A stretch of DNA of 64,000 bases, from positions 12,812,368 through 12,876,367 of the forward strand of contig NC_065919.1 of NCBI RefSeq assembly GCF_024586455.1, written 5' to 3'. A model generated the notes under the pieces. The model ran no database searches. It worked only from the letters and a program-made list of their open reading frames with translations, and was not told the DNA's origin. How positions within the stretch are numbered: the first letter of the stretch is position 1; every line of letters begins with the position of its first letter. This document shows positions 52,101 to 63,849 of this stretch, one piece after another. The position numbers were made by a program, and so were the translations under genes. The DNA is from Bactrocera neohumeralis. Its lineage: Eukaryota; Arthropoda; Insecta; Diptera; Tephritidae.

Positions 52101-55100
52101 AAGTGATTGCAAACAACTGATGACATTCTTCGGCTTTTCCGAGGTACGGGTGCTGCATAAAGCTTCCATGCAAATACCGAAAATCATATGAAAACGATCG
52201 GCCGAGAGTGAACCGTGTGAAATGTTGTTATTGGTCTCATAAGCGGCGCCATCAACACCAGTGGCATTTGTATTTACATATGTAGCGAAACCTTCGTCCT
52301 TCAGCCACAATGAAGCCGCATACAATATGGGCGGCCAGGAGGACAAATAATGTGGCTTGGACGAGTTGATCGTATCAGTGGTGTAGAATGCGCCCCCATC
52401 GTGAGGCAATTGACTTTGAAATTCTGCAGGTAACAATAAGAGGGCGTGATCTTTCATAGCCGCTAGCCAATGTGTGGATAAGTTGCCCAATTCAGGTTTA
52501 ACTAAATTAAGCAGGCTTTCGCCACGACTTTCAAAATCACCAAAATCACCACCTGCCGCCTCAGTACCATCTAGATCTATACCACTTGTAAGCGGTGTTA
52601 TCGTATTCGATGAGGTGAGTTTTTTTTGTAGCAAAGAAGCTGGCGCAGAACCATTGCCGATCATAGCAACGATGTATACTTCAGCCCAAGCCTTTAAAAT
52701 ACTTAATTTCTCCAGTGTTGCCATTGATTCATTGTATAACTGAGTACTGTTTGTTTTCGTATGTAATTTATCTAGAGAGGAAACGAGTAAGTGATGTACA
52801 CGTCGCAAATCGTTGAGGTCGCGTGCAACACCGGAACCAATCCAAGCAGAACAAACCTCACAAGCGGCTGCTGTAACATGTGAAGGGGTGTCTGGTGAAA
52901 ATGCAGGACGGAGAGCAGCACCAACCTGAAATAACGTAAATTAATGTTTTTAGAATAGGTAGCAGTAATTATCGGATTTTAAATTAGTACTCACTTGTGC
53001 CTGGAATTGTTCTAATAGTAAATGACCAGGAAACTCTGGTTCTGGTACATTCGCAAAACGATCTATTATCTCCTGTAAAGTTCGTAAACCTTCCAAACGC
53101 AATTGATCAGAGTCTGAAGTAGCCGCCATGAATGACATACGTATCAACTCAGACAAATGCAGTATCAAATAATCGCCACGTGATTTTATCATTTGCATCT
53201 CCTTGGCTTGTATTAGGTCAAGGTGTATGGGATTGGCTGCCTCACAGGTGGCTATAATTTTGCGTACGCATTGCGCCGCGAAAACGCGTGTTGGCCAACG
53301 CGGTTGTACGGCAGGATGAGTAGAGGTATTTTCCTCAGCGTGATACTCAGTCACATCATCATAATCTTCTTCCTCGTCATCGTCATCCCTTTCACTTTTA
53401 TTAGCATTATCACTACTGCCGCTAGATTTGCTATTGATTGCCTCACTCTTCACACCGCTCGCTTCGTCCTGCAACGAGGTTCCTTCAACGGCTACGGTTA
53501 ACACGTTCTTACACAAGCTCAACCATGAACTTAAATTATCGGAAGCCAACATTTGTAGCATGGACGTTAATGTGTCATGTATATTTTTCAACATCTCGGC
53601 ATCAGTTTCGGTGTCCAGCATTGCAAAAAGTACACCAGGCAGTCCATATTCAGTGATGATAATCTCTGGGCATTGCTCCGGTGTCATGTTTAGCGCAAGT
53701 TCGCACACTTCCTTGGCCTCGCGTTGCGAAAGTTGTCGTAAACAAGACACAGCAGCTTTGCGCAACATTAAATAGTTGCTCGACAGAGTCTTCACCAGTG
53801 TCGGTACTAAAGAACTCAAATTAACATATTTTGGCCCGAAAAGGTGTAACTGTTGCAAGCAACCGGTTGCCTCGGCTTGTACCAATGGGTCCGTGTGTGC
53901 CTGCATAATGGCAGCGGCGCAAAGGAAGGAAGAACGCATTGCTCCTATGGTGCTGTTATTACTCTATTAAGAAAAAAATAGTAATACAAACTCAAGATCA
54001 CTCTAAAGAAATATGCATGATTTATTTCGGCACTCACCTGCAGCTCCGGACCAACCGTTGTTATGAGAGCATTCAAAACACGTCCTACACATTGATGGAC
54101 ATCCATATTTGACTGCGGCACGGTGAGTAATAATTTCAAGCACAAAGATAGTGTCGCCTCTACATAACCACGAAACATTGGTCCACCTGAGTCGGCTATT
54201 AGCGCCAGTGCATAAAGCGACCAAACTTGAACCACCGGCGATGAAGTATCCTGTGCTAATGCTAGCAATATGGAAACACTTGTGTTCAGATGATGTGACG
54301 AGCCCATGCCGCCAACGTAGCGATGTAAGCAACCCAAAGCGAGCGAGTGACCAGTTCGGGTGACAACATCACGTGCCGATTTCAATTTATCAAAAGAGTT
54401 TTGTGCCAATTCGGCGGTAAAGCGGGAGTCACCAACTACTTGTGCCATACGACCGATAGCCTCGCTAGCCGCACAACGCAATGTCGAATTCGAGCTAACC
54501 AAAGCAGCAATAACCAGGTTAGTAGAACTCTTCTTCACATCTTCCTGACCAATACCGCTTTTGCTGTCTGTGAGGCCCTTCAAACCGCTTAACAATGCGG
54601 TGAAAATATTCATCTGTACCGCTTCTTGACGACTACTCTTCGCTTGACGTATACATTCGGCAAAATGCTCAAGCATTTGCAAACGATGCTTATTAGCCAC
54701 CTTTGGGAAAATTAAACCGAACAACGTAACGGACATATCGATAACAGCGACGCCCAATGGCAGAGGTCCAGGACACTGATCGACTTTGTTTCCTTGTATA
54801 TTAGCAACAGCGGCAATTGCAGCTGTGCCTACCAAACCACTAATTGGTGGACGATATAAGCAGCAGGGATCATGTTCTAAAGCACCTGAACCGGCAGCGC
54901 TGTTAGGTTGTAGCTGTAGGGACAAAATAACACAACTTGTTATAACGGTATAACATAAAGGAGATTTTTACAAAAAAGTTTTGTTCAAAAGAAACCTAAA
55001 AAATTTTTGTAAATGGGTTGATTATATTTAAATATGACTATAATTCAACAAAAACGATCAAACGTGAAGGTCAAGAATTTTTTTTGTTGCTTTTAGACGC

Positions 55101-58100
55101 CAATTGATAAAAAAAAATACTCTTAAAGCAAGAAAAAATCTCTCTGGCAAATGGCCAAACAAGACGCTCCAGTGAAAAACACTTGACTAGAAAGAACTTA
55201 AAAATGTTTATACATTGCTGAAACAAACTATGCTGACAAATAAAGCGGGATTGGTAAATAATAATATATGTACATATGTAAATATTTGTTCATATGGACA
55301 AACTTAAAAGGATTTTGTGTTAATTAAAAGATGTATCACAAAACAACATAAAAGTATTACTAAACTTATCGAAAATATGAATATACATATGTACATATAT
55401 GTGAAGATAAGACAAAATTAAGAAGGTTCCAAACAGTAAGAAAAGATATTCAAATTCATTCTACGCAAAGGAACTTAACTTTTATAGTTGCATATAGCGA
55501 CATGAACGTTTAACAACAACAAAAATAACGACACTTACATGCTCGCCGTCGGATTTACGATTAGGTTCCATCTATTTTGTAAGATTAACACATAAATGAT
55601 GGCGTACAGAGGCAGTTGTTGGTAGCAGTTGCATTATAATTGATATTGGTATTGGTGACGACGATAGGATTGTTAAATTGGTTGGTCGGTTGTTTATGCG
55701 TTGGTGACAGCAGTGTAAAGGAGGTGGAAGTAGTTATCGGTTGTTAGAAAATTGTGGTTATTTAACACGTAATTTCAAGGTGTTTTGCTTATTTGAAGCG
55801 TTGTTTTTGATTTTGTTTTAGTAAATTGTCTGTTTACTTATATGTATATGTGCATATGCATGTGTATGTGTAGGTGAGAGATGAATTTACGATATCACAA
55901 ACAAATACACATAGTATATATGCTTATTCATATACACATGTACGTAGAAGTAAGTACAGGTTATTTTTTATTGCTTTTTAAACTGTGCTTAGGAAACTTT
56001 TCATTTGGTTTTTGTATACTACTTAATATTTACAACAATTCCTGTTAAGTCCTGTGTAAGTCGTAAGTCTTCCAAATTTTTTTGCAAAAAATATTTAATT
56101 AAATACTGCATTTGATTCCTTTTCGGCCTAAAATTTTTTTATAATTTTGTTTACTTTTCTCTTGCACGTAGAAAATACTGAACATTATAGAAGTGGAATT
56201 AATCAAAACAAGAAAAACGTTAACTTCGGCTGCACTGACGCTATAAATTCCTTCATCGGTTTAGTTTTCTTTACAAGAACTTTATTTTTATATTATCCTG
56301 ATCTGGATGATTTCTTCAGAGGTTGTAAAAAAAACTGGGGACTGGTTCGCGTAAATGGACTCAGCAACACGTTTCGATCTGTGCGTTACAAACTTAATAT
56401 ACCCTGTTCAGGGTACAATTAAAACTAACTTTATGATTTCCATGTAAATTTTTATAATTTTTGTGTAAATCTTCATTTTCGAATAAAAATTTATAATCAC
56501 AACAATTAATGGGAAAATAATAGCGGAAATAACTTTCGAGCCCAACCATTTTAAATGATATATATTTGCAAACAATATTAAATTAATCACCTGATCCTCA
56601 ATAGTTCGATGATCTGTTTCTTGTAGCCAGGTGCCCAAGATTATGGAGTCATCACCATGACAGAGAGCCCGTAGTAAAGAGTTCGTTGTATTGGCTGGAT
56701 TTTCGGAGAGTGTGAACTCGGCCACAAGCATGCGCAACAGATGTGTGTATGACGATTCCAAAGCATTTGGTGGCAGAAGAGAGAGCGTCTCATATAAGCG
56801 CAGACGCACCATAGCTGCGGACGCTTTCAATTGTGTACCATAACTTTTCAAAACAGACGAGAGACTACGTGTGCAGAATTAAAAAAAAAGTATATATAAT
56901 TTTAATTAGTTACCAACAATAGTATATAATTAATTGTATGCTTGTTAATATTTACTCACTTAACTAGCATTGCGAGAGCACTTTCGATGGGCGTTAATAG
57001 ACGCCTTGTTATATCTTCTGTAACTAAATCTGGACAGTTCAGCAAGAAGCTGTGCATAACAGAGAGCGCACCAGCGCGTCCCTCCAAAGTAACCTGCCAG
57101 GTAAAAGCATCTCCACGTGCTTTTTCCGACTCGAGCTCCTTGTTTGAACGCGGGAATGAGTTGCGCCACAATAACAACATGCGCGGAAGCAAACCTTTCA
57201 CTACTGGCGAACCAAGCGTCATTATAGCACCAATCAACAGCCAGCCCGCTTGCGTACGATTCAGTGACATGCGACTATTTTGCGATGCCGAGCGTAATAG
57301 CTCTTCAGCTGTGTTGAATACCACTTTTCCTTTGGTGTGTGGAATGCCAAGGGGTGAGTAGCGTACGCTGCCTAAAGTTGCAGCTAAAGCTGCACTATAA
57401 CCGGCAATTGCCTCAGGTGAGGAGCGCATCTGTTCGATGGCGTCGACAAAACGATCGATGAGCGGCGTTATTTGGCTCGGCACCGCCACACAGAAACAGC
57501 GTAAACACCATGCTGCAGCCAGACGAGCCGCGGCACATGGGTGTACGAGCACTGCGCAAGTTGCATCAATAGAATTTAATGCATGATCATGTAAGAGACT
57601 CTGTGCTGTAGTGCCTAAGCCGAGTACAAGCGATCCCAACTCTTGTAGCGCACACACTAGTAAATGTTGGCTAAAAAGGGTCTCTTGATTGGAATCCTTT
57701 GCATTTTCCGGATTGAAATCGATCGAGTTCATTTGTTTGGCTATAATGTGAATAAGTTCCTTGCAGGCAGATGTCTGGGCTTTTTCGCCTAGCATTTTAC
57801 CGATAATCGAACGAAGTATGAAGTTAATACATTTACGCGAATACACAGCATCGACGTGTGAGGAAGCGGCTTTGGGATTTGCCACCAAATCCAGTGCATG
57901 CATTAGAAATGTGCTTAGGTTTCGTTCCAACCAGACACTGCCCATGAATTGCACAAAAACAACGTAAGAATGTGTGACGCCAACACGCACTTCTCGATTA
58001 ACGCTCGAACTTCCTTTAATAATTTCTCCTGTGCCCTTTAGGAAGGAAACACCTCCACGCAGAAAACCCGACATTAATATACCCAATGCTTCATCAAGTG

Positions 58101-59233
58101 AGACATTCCGTGCCTGATTCTTTGTTGATATCGGTTGGCCTGGTTTTTTGTTTGCACCTTCTGGTGGTTGTTGCGTAAAAGCCAGCAGCGTTCCCAATAA
58201 TTTAGCGACCGCGCAACGTACTTCATAATTGCTGCCATCAAAAGCGCGAAAACATAGCGTAGCTAAACTTTCGAGTTCGGTCTGGTAGAGGAATGGTGCG
58301 TGATTGATCATCTCTAGCACACATTTAGCAGCCGCGACACGAACGGCCATCACGCGATCTGTTAAGCAATGCTTAGTCGCTTTATAAATATCTTTGTGGA
58401 CGTTCGAAATGGCCGTTCCCATACCAGCGCAAACCTATATAATTTGATTTAGTACAAGGGGATAATACATTATTGGCAATTTAAAAGTAATAATGTCATT
58501 ATTGAATATGCGTAGTACAAAGTGTTGCCTACCTTTTCCAATGTAATCATAATTTCTGCACGCGCTTGCGATTCTGCATTGCGTAGAGTGCGTATTAGTA
58601 TTTGAACCGTCTCCTCGTAAGAACGACCCATCATACGACCGAGCTTCTCATACATGGAACCCAATACGCAAATAGCGGCACTAAGGAAGAAGTAGGATAG
58701 ATTTTTCAAAACAAATAGAAACGATAAGTAAAAAAAGATGAATGATCAAGTGGGCGAAAGTCAACTATAAAAGACATATTTATTTAAGAAGATTCGATTT
58801 TTCTACGATAAAATTCCCATAAAATCAGATCTATACTTAAAACTTTCCAATCAACTCCAATTTCATTCAAATAATCACATTTTATAAGAACTCACAGTTT
58901 AGTGGGTAGATAGCTTGGTGAGTCGTCCTTGTTCTTTAATATGTCATTGCAAGCATTCACCGTATCGAACAGCATGAAGGTATCGCCCACCGAGAAGAGT
59001 GTCGCCAAGCAGCTGGCTATCAATTTTCGGGTCGGTGGACCTGGTGAGCCCTGAATGTGTTCGGTCAATTGTTGAACCAACTTCTTTTGACATGATTTTA
59101 TGTCCGATTTCTGTGCAACCGGCAGCACTTTCTCCAAGTAGCGCAGCCATTCGAAAATGAAGACAGGGCGTTTCTGTTCTGGCAACTGTTTTAACGCTTC
59201 CTCATTGAGTGTGAGACTATGTGAGAGTTCCAT
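49106..59233 (-). CDS. Heatr5: HEAT-repeat protein HEATR5 (Laa1-related, AP-1/endosome trafficking)
   Basis: A large HEAT-repeat scaffold linked in animals and yeast (Laa1) to AP-1-dependent endosome-Golgi traffic. Eight coding exons in order: 58896-59233, 58533-58680, 56960-58434, 56591-56864, 54038-54913, 52995-53963, 50960-52925 and 49106-49434. The total is 6375 nt and 2124 residues, close to vertebrate HEATR5B (about 2070). Conserved blocks include the N-terminal LNEEALKQLPEQKRPVFIFE, FLRGGVSFLKGTGE with VNREVRVGVTHSYVVFVQF, LQRTQAGWLL-type HEAT helices, and LQPNSAAGSGALEHDP. An acidic insert rich in Asp/Glu lies in exon 6. The start ATG at 59233 follows a spliced 5' UTR: a strong acceptor ends at 59311. 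Introns at 54914-56590 and 49435-50959 are long; the first contains a possible extra 33-nt exon and a repeat copy. Confidence 0.93.
55539..55571 (-). CDS. Candidate 33-nt alternative exon of Heatr5
   Basis: On the minus strand, an acceptor ACAAAATAG is followed by 33 nt encoding MEPNRKSDGEH and then a strong donor GTAAGT. It lies in Heatr5 intron 4. Both flanking junctions are phase 0, so inclusion would add 11 polar residues between DQ and LQPNSAAGSG without a frameshift. Alternatively its ATG could start a shorter isoform, though the context before the ATG (TAG) is poor. Nothing similar is expected in vertebrate HEATR5 at this junction. Confidence 0.5.
56200..56420. repeat. Dispersed repeat copy in Heatr5 intron 4
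   Basis: The left part, AAAACGTTAACTTCGGCTGC, and the right end, TATACCCTGTTCAGGGTA, have the style of short interspersed repeats common in flies. The right end contains the inverted repeat TACCCTG-TT-CAGGGTA. There is no coding capacity and the class is undetermined. The sequence resembles the 43-44 kb repeat block only in general style. Confidence 0.5.
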
Positions 59234-60989
59234 TTCATCAATGTATGCTTCGGTACTGTTCTCACTATCAGCCTCGTTGTTGTACGTATCGTCGTTGCGA
59301 ATAAAAGACCTGCAAATAAATAAAATAAGAGAAACACAAATTAATTATAATAAATAGCGTTAATTAATTAGAATATGAGAAAAAACTATAGCATTCTAGA
59401 ATAATCAACTACAGATCAGAGCTGGTTTGTGCGCATACCCTTCTTTCTACTCTACATGTATTGTAATCATATGTGTCTGTTGATCAGTGCTAAAAGAGGG
59501 ATGATGTTGTGGTGTTCGCATTGCCAAGGCTGGGTTATCAATGTCTCGACAAGCATTGTTCATTCCGAAAACAAGACGTAAGTCATACAATACAGTTCTG
59601 TTTAATTTAAATTGTGATGCCAATTAAATGTGCTCGTATGTGTGTACACACATATGTACATATTCCATATGACTTCCATTTAGTCAGTTTGACCATATTT
59701 CGAATGAAAACTTATATGAATCATTGAAAGTGCGAATGAAATGAGACCAGAGTGAAACAATTTCGTATTCCATACATACAAATAAAATATATATCAATAC
59801 TAGGAGCATAAATAAACACAATTGTATGTATATGGAGGTCCACCTCATTTTTTAAATTATTTTATAAGTTTACTTGAAAGAAAGTGAACTTAGCTGAGAA
59901 TAAAAAACCGATTGTAACTTGAGATCTTTAGAAGGGCTGATACCAGACATTTCGAAAAAAATACATACATACATATGTATATTCATTTTGCTACTATTTT
60001 TCGTGATCTAATCACTTATTCACAGAACTTATGAAACACTTATCAAGTTTGAACGTAAAGCTGATGAAAAATTATTTTTTCGTTAAATTTTGTTAATAAT
60101 AATAAACAAATCGCGCAATGTCTCTTTGATGAGTTTTTAAACGCGTCGCGGCTAGACACTTAGCATTTACAATTGTCGTCCTAGAACAAAATAAAAAAGT
60201 TGATTTGCATTATTGATTCCTAAATTATAGGCATTTGAACAGAAAATTAAATTTTTAGCCAATAATTTCGCAAGGAATTAGCCAAAAATTTTTTTCCATC
60301 AATGGAAATTTCTCTACGGACTTCTATGCAAAATCCAATAATCTCAAAATTTTAACATACATATTTATCTTGCCAATTAGAAAAAAGTTGTTTCGAGGAA
60401 AACGCGTTTTAAGTTTTAGAGGTGGAAGAGAAGGAGGAAAAGGTGGGCTTACTATGTATACATATACGCTTAAAGCCGTTTGAAAATATTATCCCCATTA
60501 AAAATCAACTTGAAGCTTATTTTTATTACTATGAGGCATAGTACAAGCGAAAAAAACAAAAACTATTTTTAAAAATTCTACAGTGGCCATACACCTTAAT
60601 CTTAATCTTAAACGCATTTTTCTGGAAACTGTGTTTCCAGGGTCAGTTGTCTACATTTCTCGCGAACAACTCAACCGGTCTTATGAAATTTTACACAAGT
60701 CTTCAAGATATACTTTACTAGGACCAAGGATTTTTAATTACAACTATTTGAAAAAAATCGAGAAATCATCATCAAAATTTGCATTTTTTTGTAAAAATGT
60801 CTGCCAAAAATAGTTTTCACTACTTCTACTGTCAACTAGAAGACACCTTTTTCGAGGGGCTGCAACGTCGTGATGGCGTAGTTTTGAATATTTTCCTTCG
60901 AAAATTTTTGAAAATCTTTGTAAAATCTGTTTAAATAAATCATTTCATTAAAGTCAATCAAATTTCTGTTTAGCAACTTCACACTATGT
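59234..60989. other. Heatr5 5' UTR exon, intron and upstream sequence
   Basis: 59234-59310 reads as spliced 5' UTR, because a T-rich acceptor (TTTATTTGCAG on the minus strand) ends at 59311. The matching upstream donor and promoter are not identified; the CpG-containing stretch near 60130-60190 is one candidate. From about 60290 the sequence resembles decayed repeat DNA, including GAGGAAAACGCGTTTTAAG near 60395, similar to GAGAAAAACGCGTTTCAAG inside the MITE near 22871. Confidence 0.4.
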
Positions 60990-61620
60990 GTCATTAGTGC
61001 TCAATAGGGTTTAAATAGGGCGAGTTTAATCCAGTCAGGTCAATCCAATCGTTGAATTCTTAGATCGTTAAATGTATTGGCCAACTAAAAATAAAAATTC
61101 GAGGATCATATACGCCAGTATTGTATAGATGTTTTATACAAGATTTATATCCAATCTAAACTTAGCCATTTTGCACGATGGCATAGTGCTGAGTCATCCT
61201 GGAAGATTAGGTAATCCGTATAAGAATAATGCTCTTCAATTGGAGGTAACCACTGCAGCATATTTTTGTGTATTCCCAAATCGTTTGTCTTGAGGAAACT
61301 TAATTTTCCTTACTACACATTTATCTTGGAATTTCTCACTACCTGAACTTTTGTGAGCTTAGCAAATTTAATTTGCTTTCGTCAGACCACATAATCTGTT
61401 GCCAATCATTTTGATCCCAATTGTGAACCCCTTGTCGTGCAGCCTTAATTTTTTGTGTATAATGGCTTTTTGGCATGGCGGCTTCCATATAAACCCACAT
61501 CTCTAAGCCGCCGACGTATGGTTTGGACACTTAAATCAGCTATGGGAACATTTTGTATTTCCGCTATTATAGAAAATGCACTTTTAAAGCAGTCGCTTAA
61601 ACTTAATTTTCGAATAAGTT
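60990..61620 (-). pseudogene. Tc1-family transposase remnant
   Basis: On the minus strand, broken frames show Tc1 transposase signatures in the right order: SVQTIRRRLRDVGLYGSR (helix-turn-helix) near 61530, NWDQNDWQQIMWSDESKLN (catalytic DE region) near 61400, an FQDDSALCH-like block near 61190 (normally FQQDNAPCH), and SPYLNPIEH (normally SPDLNPIE) near 61010. Stops and frameshifts separate these blocks, so it is inactive. No terminal inverted repeats were located. Confidence 0.75.
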
Positions 61621-61699
61621 GTCTGTTCTCTCAGTTGATTTTTGAAGATGACCTGAACTCTTTTTATGCTCAAAACCATCACTTTTTTTTGGAAAAGGC

Positions 61700-61960
61700 G
61701 AACAACAGTTAAATGGCTATAACCAATCGATGGCAAAAAACCATGAATCGGGCTTCGAATTGCTTCCGCATCCACCTCCATATTTGGCCCCCAGCGACTA
61801 TTTGCTGTTCTCATGCTCGCTGGGAAAAAATTTTCGTCAAATGAAGAGGTGATCGCCGAAACTGATGCCTAATTTGATGGAAAGTAGAAATCGTACTAGA
61901 AAAATAGTGTCGAAAAGTTGAAGGGTCACGATAATCAGTGTATAACCCTTGAAGGGAACT
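61700..61960 (+). pseudogene. mariner transposase C-terminal remnant, part 1
   Basis: Plus-strand frames show FELLPHPPPYLAPSDYLLF and NEEVIAETDA followed by CITLEGN, the C-terminal third of a mariner transposase, with at least two frameshifts. The N-terminal two-thirds are missing. The sequence is cut at 61960 by a non-LTR insertion and resumes at 62943. Confidence 0.75.
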
Positions 61961-62942
61961 TCTTCTTGTTTACTGGTGTAGCGGTTATAGCCGAGTTAAC
62001 AACAGCGCGCCAGTTTCTCCTTTTTGCTACGTGGTTCCAATCGGATATTCCAAGCGAAACCAGGTCCTTCTCCACCTGGTCTTTCCAACGGAGTGGATGT
62101 CTTTCTCCTCCTCTGTTTCCCCTGGCGGGTACTGTGCCGAAAACTTTCAGAGGTGGAGTATTTTCGTCCATTCGAACGACATGACCTAGCCAGGGTAGCC
62201 GCTGTCTTTTAATTCGCTGAACTATGTCAATGTCGTCGTATAACTCGTACAGTTCATCGTTCCATCGAATGCGATATTCCCCGTGGCCAACGCGCAAATA
62301 TCATAAATCTTTCGCAGAACCTTTCTCTCGAAAACTCGTAACGTCGACTCATCAGATGTTGTCATCGTCCATGCCTCTGCACCATAAAGCAGGACGGGAA
62401 TAATGAGTGACTTATAGAGTTTGGTTTATGTTCGTCGAGAGCGGACTTTACTTCTCAAATGCCTACTCAGTCCGAAGTAGCACCTTTTTGCAAGATTTGT
62501 TCTGAGGTGGATTTCGAGGCTGACATTATTTTAGATGTTGATACTGGTTCCAAGATAGACGAAATTATCTACGACTTCGAAGTTATGACTCTCAACAGTG
62601 ACGTGGGACCCTAGTTGGGTGCGCGACGACTGTTTGTTTGATGACAGGAGATATTTCGTCTTGCTCTCGTTCACTACCGGACCCTGGAAAATGGAGTCAT
62701 GTGTAGAAGTTCATACAAGTGTGGAGTGGCCAGAATCGATTATTTTACATATGGCTAAAGCAGTTCACAACTTCCTGTCCTAGACCAAGTATCCTCTGAG
62801 TAGCCAAAGAACATCCGTTTGAATGCGAGTTAAAGTGAGAAGGCGAAACATACCCACTACAGGGTTGTGCGCTAGATTTGGGACCCACCACGTAAAAAAC
62901 GTCTCCAATGAAAAATTACCAACAGTCTCGGATGAAAGACTC
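61961..62942 (-). mobile_element. 5'-truncated non-LTR retrotransposon, 3' end of the reverse-transcriptase ORF
   Basis: The minus strand encodes the C-terminal part of a non-LTR element protein. NFEVVDNFVYLGTSI lies near 62560, then LYGAEAWTMTTSDES near 62370, ELYELYDDIDIVQRIKRQRL, PWLGHVVRMDE and PLRWKDQVEKDLVSLGI down to about 62030. The reading frame is broken in places. It sits between two copies of a 15-bp direct repeat that splits a mariner remnant, so it is a single insertion about 980 bp long and truncated at its 5' side. The clade (RTE or another) is not decided. The stretch 62700-62942 has weak similarity only and is included because of the repeat boundaries. Confidence 0.7.
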
Positions 62943-63045
62943 CCCTTGAAGGGAACTATGTTGGATAAATAACAAGCAAATTTTGTCAATAAAAAATGTT
63001 GACTATGGTAGGCCGGGAACTTTTCAGTTGATTTGTTACATCAAT
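62943..63045 (+). pseudogene. mariner remnant, part 2 (last codons and 3' end)
   Basis: The second copy of the 15-bp duplicated sequence is followed by TATGTTGGATAA, which supplies the last codons and stop of a mariner transposase. About 70 bp of 3' sequence follows, ending near GGTAGGCCGGGAACTTTTCA, which looks like a mariner terminal inverted repeat. The matching 5' inverted repeat was not found. Confidence 0.6.
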
Positions 63046-63840
63046 TATTGCACATAAAGCGGTATATCACTTTCCCACATTCTTTTTTATACACACTAAC
63101 AACCGAAACTAGAAACTAAAGTCCACTTTACCAACACCACACACTCGTAAAAACATCGAAATTGTTATGGATTTTATGATGTGTTAATATCCATATAATT
63201 ATTCTTGTATTTGTATATAATTGTCTGATTATGAAAAAAAACATCTTGAAATGGAATTATGTCACTCACTTAGAAATGCTGATAAGAATTTTGAACTAAA
63301 AACCTTTTAAAAGTTGAACATGTCCTACTCACGTTAGCACAAGTAGGTGTTTATTGCATGCTAGTGCCCGCAGTTACATGCTTTTGAGCACATAAAGTGT
63401 TGACCTTTGACATGAGTAGTATTCAAGTACCCTTATGTAGTACATATACATACGTAGAGTATATAGCCGAATGCATTATATATTAGGAAGCAACTCATTT
63501 AAAAAGAAACAACACCCTCGGAGACGAACACGTTGCAGCAACAACTGACTTTGCCATCAACTACCACTACAGCTTTTTCAGGGAGGGCAACATACAAAAA
63601 ATAATAATAATGAAATAAATTTTAGTGAAAATCAACCCTAACTAACCATTGCAGAGTCCAAAACCTTTTGAGGCCAACATCAGTGCACGAACATGATAAC
63701 AAGAATGTGGACGTAAACTGAGTGCTGTTGTATATAGGACGGAGCATTAACAAAATTATCATTGCAAATGGGTAAAGAATATGATTAGTAAAGAAAACTA
63801 CATGGGCATGGTAAAGGAAATGCTAGAATAATTAATATAA
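63046..63840. other. AT-rich intergenic sequence
   Basis: No gene or recognisable element. The region is mildly CpG-containing at 63515-63560 and otherwise AT-rich. Confidence 0.5.
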
Positions 63841-63849
63841 TTTTAAATT

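Noticed and set aside
51424..53970. Several plus-strand frames of 60-115 residues
   Set aside because: They are mirror frames of Heatr5 exons 6 and 7 and follow from codon structure on the minus strand.
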